DNA from: Deltaproteobacteria bacterium UBA6967
GTDB lineage: Bacteria; SAR324; NAC60-12
NCBI GenBank assembly: GCA_002450295.1
Contig: DJYX01000039.1
Coordinates: forward strand, 6,523 to 17,825
DNA length: 11,303 bases
Direction of reading: 5' to 3'
A program made the translations under genes and the position numbers. Below the pieces are notes generated by a model. It searched no databases, was not told the origin of the DNA, and saw only the letters and a list, made by a program, of their open reading frames with translations. Position 1 is the first letter of the stretch. Each line of letters opens with the position of its first letter. Positions 7,017 through 11,303 of this stretch are shown in pieces.

Positions 7017-7053
7017 TGTCTTCCGGAGCTGATGGTTCAGAAGCCGGAAGACA
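7017..7053. terminator. Hairpin between convergent aceB and dsbA-like genes
   Basis: A perfect 10-bp stem, TGTCTTCCGG (7017-7026) with CCGGAAGACA (7044-7053), encloses a second 4-bp stem CTGA/TCAG (7029-7032 and 7037-7040) with a TGGT loop. It lies 15 bases after the aceB stop and 12 bases beyond the stop of the convergent gene, so it can fold in either transcript. No clear T run follows on either strand, so it may be a bidirectional terminator of weak intrinsic type or a 3'-end stabilising hairpin. Confidence 0.6.
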
Positions 7054-7065
7054 CGTACCACTTGT

Positions 7066-7677
7066 TTACGGTTTAGCAAGCAAATCTGCGAAAGTCTGTG
7101 GCACATCAGTCACGAACTTCTCGATTGAACCGTAGCGCCCGATGTCCATCTTCATACTACCTTCAATCACGACCGTTGGGGTTCCTGTCAACCCGTACTG
7201 TTCTGTTTTACGCTCTGCTTCAGCGAGCTTGGCTTCCACCCAGGACTTGCGAGATTCTGCTTGGTATGCCTGATCCAGCCCCAAGCTCTTGGCCAGGTAG
7301 TTAATGATCCCAGGATCGAAGACATTCACATCATACTCGAAGCGAGTGCGGAATAGTTCTTCCTTGACCATCTTGCCCTTACCAAGCTTTTCAGCGACAT
7401 AGTAAAGCCGAAGAGGGGAATCATCCTGCCCCCGGAAGGTGATTGGGATGTCAATAAAGTCAACTTGGTCGGCATATTCTTCCCGCAGTTTCAGGGAAGC
7501 CTTGCGTAAGTTGTTGCAGTGGATGCAGCCAAAGTTCATCAGTTCTTCAAAGCGAACCTTCTTTACCGTGTGTGCTGAAGGGACGGGTCCCACAGTGGTA
7601 TAGTACCCGCGAATGTCAGCAGCGTACGAGAGCGTGGTTACCAACAAGATCGAAACAAGGGTCAGCAATGACTTCAT
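7066..7677 (-). CDS. DsbA-family periplasmic thiol oxidoreductase
   Basis: A thioredoxin-fold protein with a DsbA-type active site, likely to introduce or shuffle disulfides in exported proteins. From ATG at 7677 it has 203 residues, close to E. coli DsbA. A Sec signal peptide covers residues 1-19 (basic MK, hydrophobic core, cleavage after SYA). The redox centre is Cys51-Ile-His-Cys54 in NFGCIHCNNLRKA, with the helical insertion in the middle and the cis-proline loop LTGTP at 163-167. DsbA normally has CPHC; Ile for Pro should change the redox potential, though direction and size cannot be read here. The frame extends five codons to TTG 7692, but ATG 7677 gives the cleaner signal peptide. 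It follows apaG by 21 bases and is probably co-transcribed. DsbA, DsbL-like or a dedicated oxidoreductase are all possible. Confidence 0.85.
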   Translation of the reverse strand: MKSLLTLVSILLVTTLSYAADIRGYYTTVGPVPSAHTVKKVRFEELMNFGCIHCNNLRKASLKLREEYADQVDFIDIPITFRGQDDSPLRLYYVAEKLGKGKMVKEELFRTRFEYDVNVFDPGIINYLAKSLGLDQAYQAESRKSWVEAKLAEAERKTEQYGLTGTPTVVIEGSMKMDIGRYGSIEKFVTDVPQTFADLLAKP

Positions 7678-7698
7678 AGTGTGTCTCAACAAAGAGGG

Positions 7699-8082
7699 TT
7701 AGTTGATGGCGCTAGGAACGGCCAGCGTAAATTCAGGAATTTCGACCTGGAGCAGAGCACGGTTGGCGGTCTGCATCTGGTAGCTACCACGCATTGTACC
7801 CACGGGAGTCGATAAGGGGCAACCACTTGTGTATTCAAAGGATTCTCCGGGCTTGAGGACGGGCTGCTCACCCACTACACCCTCACCTTCCACATGGCGA
7901 ATCTGACCATCTCCATCGGTGATGATCCAGTGTCGCTTCAGCAACTGTACGGTCTCGTATCCCTGGTTTTCAATCCGCACTCGATAGGCGAATAGAAAGA
8001 GTGGTTTTTCAGGGTCAGATTCATTATCCAAATAGAAGGACTGGACAGCGACCCCAATATCGTGCGTAATCTCTTGGTTCAT
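7699..8082 (-). CDS. apaG: ApaG domain protein
   Basis: A 127-residue protein of the ApaG family, a fibronectin-like beta-sandwich. Its biochemical role is unsettled: enterobacterial apaG was linked to Co2+ resistance and Mg2+ efflux phenotypes and lies beside ksgA and apaH, neither of which is seen here. Diagnostic features are IENQG in the first sheet, RHWIITDGDG, the glycine motif VEGEGVVGEQPVLKPGE (about 68-84), and YTSGCPLSTPVGTMRGSYQM following it. The start at 8082 is chosen because it gives the family length and has a GGAG Shine-Dalgarno six bases upstream. The frame continues without a stop to 8280, which would add 66 residues including a CSTC motif. That extension overlaps the divergent upstream region and is treated as untranslated. 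The gene leads a two-gene unit with the dsbA-like gene. Confidence 0.92.
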   Translation of the reverse strand: MNQEITHDIGVAVQSFYLDNESDPEKPLFLFAYRVRIENQGYETVQLLKRHWIITDGDGQIRHVEGEGVVGEQPVLKPGESFEYTSGCPLSTPVGTMRGSYQMQTANRALLQVEIPEFTLAVPSAIN

Positions 8083-8245
8083 GGCAGACTCCAAATAGGT
8101 GATTATTTGGTGTAACTCACCTGCCGAAAGATCGCAAAGGAATTGTCTAACGCGCCCAGGACTGGTCTTGCCCTTGCAGGTCGAACAACCGACCATTTGC
8201 CACCTAGTTTCTGGCCTTCCCTGTACTGCACTCCCAAGATCCGAC

Positions 8246-9373
8246 ATGGCGAGCATCAGCGACGACAAACTCAAAATCACGATTTATCCAGGCCGTCAGC
8301 AAGACGTGACCGCCGGGCTCTATCTCGACATGGACAACGACATGCGTCAACTGGCGCAGAAGACCTTGTCGGGATTCTCCACTCTGCGCAACAATTTTCT
8401 GCAAATCGGACGACTGAACCGTGTGTTGGAGTTGCTCCAGGGCATGCTGGTCGAACAACTCTACAGCTTGCGCCAAGTTCCTGACAACCTGACCCAGGCG
8501 CTCAAACTAAAGGGAGCCAACCAGAGCGAGATTCCTTGTGAGACCTTTCAGGATTTCGAGAAGCAGTCCTGCAATCCAGAGGTCTTCCTTCATCGCACCC
8601 GTCTGAAGATTAAGCGGACTCTGCGCAATCTTCAGGAATTGACAAAAGCTTTTCCAGATGAACCGATGCTGCAAGAAGTCGAGCAGATGCTCCGTGCTTT
8701 GCCAGCAGATCTGGACGCGGTCAAGCTAGAGGAAGAGATCGTTGCGCTAACCCAGAAGCCCTCCTTTCAGCACTACTTGCAAGCAAAGGATCGTTTCCTA
8801 GTTGACTGGATCAAGGCCCAAGAAGCGGAACAAGGACAAATCGATCCGCGGACGCTCAGTGAATCCGAGCTTGGAGGCACGCTGAAGGCACTGCAGGGGC
8901 AGATGTCAAAAATTGAGGAGAAGCCCGAGGTGCTGCGCTACAAGAACTATCAATTCTTCCGTTCCTTCAACGCGACGACTCACTCACAACTAAACTCGAT
9001 CACACTCGGTTTCTGGAAAGACGAGAAGATGCGAGACTACTTCCTGCGTTTCATGACCGCTACCCGTAGCGCATTTGCGGAGCATGCGCCCTTCTTTGTC
9101 TTCCGCTTTGAAAATTCTTTTACCTATTTGCTTTGTGGCTTCCCTGACGACCAGCTTTTGAACGCACTGGAACGCAACCAGGAGATGGTGCCTGTTCATG
9201 CTAAGATCTTGATGCGCCAAGCCAACCAGTCCTACCGTGAACTGAGAAGTGAGGATGATCCAGAGAATTATCACACTTGTCTCAAGGCAGCGATGCATCC
9301 CTTCGTTCATCACCTCAACCGGCGTGTTCGTATGGAACTGCCGGACGAGTTCCTCAACTTCTTCCGCGTCTGA
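8246..9373 (+). CDS. Hypothetical protein (375 aa) upstream of obgE
   Basis: I do not recognise a family. The 375-residue chain has no signal peptide or membrane segment, so it is probably cytosolic. The N-terminal half is strongly helical: residues 30-75 and 115-170 contain Leu-rich heptad-like stretches (for example VLELLQGMLVEQL and TLRNLQELTKAF) suggesting coiled coil or helical bundle. The C-terminal part, from about residue 230, is richer in aromatic residues (YKNYQFFRSF, FFVFRFENSFTYLLCGF) and may be a mixed alpha/beta domain. It ends in a basic-aromatic tail (NRRVRMELPDEFLNFFRV). ATG 8246 is preferred over ATG 8099, because the extra 49 residues are Cys/Pro-rich and unlike the rest; the Shine-Dalgarno is weak either way. 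The stop lies 15 bases before obgE, so a shared transcript and possibly a shared function are inferred. Confidence 0.8.
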   Translation: MASISDDKLKITIYPGRQQDVTAGLYLDMDNDMRQLAQKTLSGFSTLRNNFLQIGRLNRVLELLQGMLVEQLYSLRQVPDNLTQALKLKGANQSEIPCETFQDFEKQSCNPEVFLHRTRLKIKRTLRNLQELTKAFPDEPMLQEVEQMLRALPADLDAVKLEEEIVALTQKPSFQHYLQAKDRFLVDWIKAQEAEQGQIDPRTLSESELGGTLKALQGQMSKIEEKPEVLRYKNYQFFRSFNATTHSQLNSITLGFWKDEKMRDYFLRFMTATRSAFAEHAPFFVFRFENSFTYLLCGFPDDQLLNALERNQEMVPVHAKILMRQANQSYRELRSEDDPENYHTCLKAAMHPFVHHLNRRVRMELPDEFLNFFRV

Positions 9374-9384
9374 GGCACGGCCTC
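9372..9384 (+). promoter_or_regulatory. Hairpin holding the obgE ribosome-binding site
   Basis: GAGGC (9372-9376), loop ACG and GCCTC (9380-9384) form a 5-bp GC-rich stem that fills most of the 15-base gap before obgE and overlaps the upstream stop codon. GAGG is the only Shine-Dalgarno-like element and would be paired in the hairpin. Ribosomes ending on the upstream gene would melt it, so coupled translation of obgE is inferred. Confidence 0.4.
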
Positions 9385-9388
9385 TTCC

Positions 9389-10420
9389 ATGAAATTTGTT
9401 GATTCGGTCAAGATCCATGTCCGCTCTGGCAAGGGAGGAGCGGGCTGCACCTCCTTTCGTCGTGAAAAGTTTGTCGAATTTGGTGGACCCGATGGTGGGG
9501 ACGGCGGCGAGGGTGGAAGCATTCGCTTTGTCGGAGATCATGCCCGCAGCACCTTGCTCGACCTCTCCTTCCAACAACATCAACACGCAGAAAATGGCCA
9601 GTCGGGTGGTGGACGCAACAAGCATGGGCGTAACGGCAAGGACTGCATGGTTCGTGTTCCTCTCGGAACCGTGGTCTGTGATGAAGAAAATGGAGATATC
9701 CTGCTGGAGATTCTCGAAGAACGAGAATACCTGTTCCTCAAGGGGGGACGAGGAGGACGGGGCAATGCGCGCTTCAAAACCTCAACGAATCGGGCCCCTG
9801 AGCACCACCAACCGGGTGAATCCTCGCAGGAACTTTGGATCCGTCTTGAGCTTAAGTTGATGGCTGATGTCGGTCTGGTTGGCTTCCCCAACGCTGGCAA
9901 GTCCACGCTGATCAGCAAGCTCTCCCACGCTCGACCCAAAGTGGCAGATTACCCTTTCACCACACTGGTTCCTCAACTTGGTGTGGTCAAGCACAATGAG
10001 TATGAAGCCTTCGTGATTGCTGACATCCCGGGTTTGATCGAGGGAGCACACGAAGGACGGGGGCTGGGAGATCGCTTCCTGCGCCACATTGAACGCACCG
10101 CGATTCTGCTGTTGATGCTGGATGTCTCCGGTTTTTCCGAGGCGCCACCGCTGGAAGAGTATGCGACCCTACTGCACGAGTTGGAGTCTTTCGAGCCGAC
10201 CCTGTCAGAAAAACCTCGGGCGATTGCGTTGACCAAGCTGGACAGTGTCCATGATCTGAAGGAAACTGGAGAAATTCGTGATTCACTGGAAGCGAAAGGA
10301 GAGACCGTTTTCACGATCTCCTCTCTGAATGGCAGCGGCCTGCAAGAGCTGCAACAGCACTTGGCAGATATTGTGCGCGAGGTCCGTAACCCCATTCTTG
10401 ATGAAGAACCCCCGGCATGA
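9389..10420 (+). CDS. obgE: Obg family GTPase (ObgE/CgtA)
   Basis: An essential GTPase that binds the 50S subunit, acting in late ribosome assembly and in stress and growth control. The 343 residues comprise the glycine-rich Obg fold (about 1-158, with GGPDGGDGGEGG at 32-43 and KGGRGGRGNARFKTSTN at 118-134) and the G domain (159-343). Nucleotide motifs are G1 GFPNAGKS (165-172), switch I Thr191/Thr192, G3 DIPG (212-215), G4 TKLD (282-285) and G5 SSLNGSG (311-317). G4 has Thr where NKxD has Asn, a variant that may alter base recognition but occurs in some GTPases such as dynamin. There is no long C-terminal extension. The start follows the 375-aa gene by 15 bases with a hairpin over the only Shine-Dalgarno, and the stop overlaps the next start (ATGA). 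No rpmA or rplU is seen nearby, unlike the common order. Confidence 0.95.
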   Translation: MKFVDSVKIHVRSGKGGAGCTSFRREKFVEFGGPDGGDGGEGGSIRFVGDHARSTLLDLSFQQHQHAENGQSGGGRNKHGRNGKDCMVRVPLGTVVCDEENGDILLEILEEREYLFLKGGRGGRGNARFKTSTNRAPEHHQPGESSQELWIRLELKLMADVGLVGFPNAGKSTLISKLSHARPKVADYPFTTLVPQLGVVKHNEYEAFVIADIPGLIEGAHEGRGLGDRFLRHIERTAILLLMLDVSGFSEAPPLEEYATLLHELESFEPTLSEKPRAIALTKLDSVHDLKETGEIRDSLEAKGETVFTISSLNGSGLQELQQHLADIVREVRNPILDEEPPA

Positions 10421-10782
10421 AGACTGAAACTTACACCGATTTATCTGTCCTCTGCCTCCGGGCGGGTGCCCCACGAGGTGATGTGACCTATGAGCGGGTG
10501 GAAGCCTTCCATCAAGAGTACTGGAACGCGTTGCCCCTGGCCAACTTCGAGTGGATGCACAATGGTGTCTACTACGAGCTCTTGACAGCCAACGTGCCGC
10601 GTGATTTATTCAAGGAGATGATGACCCGCTACCGGGACCTGAGCTTTCTGGCTCGCTACCACCGAGGTTCAGAATTCGCAGGATGGTTATCAGGAGCCGG
10701 AAGCAAACACCTGACGAATCGAGCGATGATTCGCGAATACCTGCGTCAGCACCTGCCTCACCGAGAGATTCACGCCGCATGA
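10417..10782 (+). CDS. Hypothetical protein (121 aa) between obgE and ccmH
   Basis: I do not recognise a family. The 121-residue protein has no signal peptide or membrane helix and a single cysteine (13). It is rich in aromatic and basic residues, with Tyr/Trp clusters at about 23-55 (YERVEAFHQEYW, WMHNGVYYELL) and an Arg/His-rich C-terminal third that looks helical (NRAMIREYLRQHLPHREI). Predominantly alpha structure is likely. Both ends overlap neighbours by ATGA: its ATG lies in the obgE stop region and its TGA overlaps the ccmH ATG. That makes translational coupling and stable co-expression very likely and argues that the ORF is real. A job in translation, or in linking it to envelope redox assembly, is only a guess from position. 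Confidence 0.75.
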   Translation: MKTETYTDLSVLCLRAGAPRGDVTYERVEAFHQEYWNALPLANFEWMHNGVYYELLTANVPRDLFKEMMTRYRDLSFLARYHRGSEFAGWLSGAGSKHLTNRAMIREYLRQHLPHREIHAA

Positions 10783-11240
10783 AACGTTTCTCAACACTGT
10801 TGCTCCCTCTGCTGGTGGCTGGTTGCCTGTCGCTGCACGCTCAAGCCATTGATGAGGATCTGGTTCACGAGATCGCGGACAATTTGCGTTGCCCGACTTG
10901 TCAAGGGCTCTCGGTCAATGATTCTGAAGCAGGCTTTTCAGTACAGATGCGCAACAAGGTTCGGGAAATGTTGATGGCGGGGCAAGGTCGGGAAGAGATT
11001 GAGGCCTACTTTGTCGCTCGCTATGGCGAGTGGATCTTACGGACTCCTCCAGCGCAAGGCTTCAACCTGTTGATCTGGATCCTACCAGCTCTCGGGCTAG
11101 CCGGAGGATTCTGGTTCGTCTGGAGTAAATCCAGTCAATGGAAAGCCAAGGATCAATTAGCCCCAGAAGAATTGGATTCCCTCACTGCAGAAGAAGAACG
11201 CCAGGTGCTTCAGGACCTGAAACGATTCGAAAACAGCTAA
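10779..11240 (+). CDS. ccmH: Cytochrome c biogenesis protein CcmH
   Basis: The thiol-disulfide component of the System I cytochrome c maturation pathway, which keeps apocytochrome haem-binding cysteines reduced and works with the CcmF haem lyase at the periplasmic membrane face. The 153-residue protein has an N-terminal signal (1-23, ending HAQA), the family motif LRCPTCQGLSVNDS with Cys38 and Cys41, the conserved ARYGEWIL (80-87), and one membrane helix at about 95-115 before a cytoplasmic, acidic helical tail. This is the short, single-domain form, not the TPR-fused E. coli form. ATG 10779 is chosen over the frame's earlier ATG 10683 because it starts the signal peptide and overlaps the upstream stop (ATGA). 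The signal also contains VAGC at 13-16, so lipidation at Cys16 is an alternative. No other ccm genes are in the window. Confidence 0.92.
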   Translation: MKRFSTLLLPLLVAGCLSLHAQAIDEDLVHEIADNLRCPTCQGLSVNDSEAGFSVQMRNKVREMLMAGQGREEIEAYFVARYGEWILRTPPAQGFNLLIWILPALGLAGGFWFVWSKSSQWKAKDQLAPEELDSLTAEEERQVLQDLKRFENS

Positions 11241-11255
11241 CCTTCCTCCTCTCAC

Positions 11256-11303
11256 GCGCCCATAGCTCAACTGGATAGAGCAACTGACTTCTAATCAGTA
11301 GGT
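11256..11303 (+). tRNA. tRNA-Arg(TCT), 5' part
   Basis: The acceptor 5' strand GCGCCCA (11256-11262), T8/A9, and the D arm with GCTC/GAGC pairs are followed by an anticodon stem ACTGA/TCAGT around the loop CTTCTAA, giving anticodon TCT (reads AGA). The gene runs off the window before the T arm and acceptor 3' strand. It starts 15 bases after the ccmH stop, across a pyrimidine-rich spacer, so it may be processed from the upstream transcript or have a promoter inside ccmH. Confidence 0.93.

Noticed and set aside
9580..9939. Long minus-strand ORF opposite obgE
   Set aside because: It lies wholly antisense to an unmistakable Obg gene, and its Arg/Pro/Ser-rich composition is typical of shadow frames. 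Other minus-strand frames at 9310-9625 and 9973-10395 were rejected likewise.
10683..10778. N-terminal extension of ccmH
   Set aside because: It would bury the signal peptide behind 32 polar residues and overlap the preceding gene; ATG 10779 fits the signal peptide and the ATGA junction.
1..11303. Mobile elements, CRISPR arrays, toxin-antitoxin or defence genes
   Set aside because: No transposase, integrase, regularly spaced repeats, terminal inverted repeats or known defence domains were seen on either strand.

Overview
The window looks like a chromosomal segment of a Gram-negative, diderm bacterium. The signs are a lipoprotein signal, several Sec signal peptides, a periplasmic DsbA-like oxidoreductase, a System I cytochrome c maturation factor (CcmH), ApaG and Obg. 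Base composition is fairly even and there are no insertion sequences, phage genes or CRISPR arrays. A proteobacterial or deltaproteobacterial-like marine lineage would fit, but that is a weak inference from gene content; the sequence alone does not fix the taxon.

Layout. (1) Positions 1-3380, plus strand: the 3' part of mraY (peptidoglycan lipid I synthesis) overlaps the start of fabG, followed by acpP, fabF and a small membrane-protein ORF. This joins an envelope-precursor gene to the elongation core of type II fatty acid synthesis. (2) Positions 5113-3347, minus strand: a tightly packed three-gene operon of unknown function encodes an exported protein with a repeated short motif, a cysteine-containing lipoprotein and a DUF58/vWA-like protein. 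Its last gene runs tail-to-tail into the small membrane ORF. (3) Positions 5114-5411: a 298-bp divergent control region containing two dyads. (4) Positions 5412-7001, plus strand: malate synthase A (aceB), closed by a strong hairpin shared with the convergent dsbA-like gene. (5) Positions 8082-7066, minus strand: apaG and a dsbA-like gene. (6) Positions 8246-11240, plus strand: a run of four genes, namely an unrecognised 375-aa protein, obgE, an unrecognised 121-aa protein and ccmH. The last three are joined by ATGA overlaps. (7) Positions 11256-11303: the 5' part of a tRNA-Arg(TCT), cut by the window edge.

Most genes are ordinary housekeeping genes. The parts least explained by known biology are the three-gene DUF58 operon without a visible MoxR ATPase, and the two unknown proteins flanking the ribosome-assembly GTPase Obg in one coupled operon. 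I see no self-evident new defence or mobile system.
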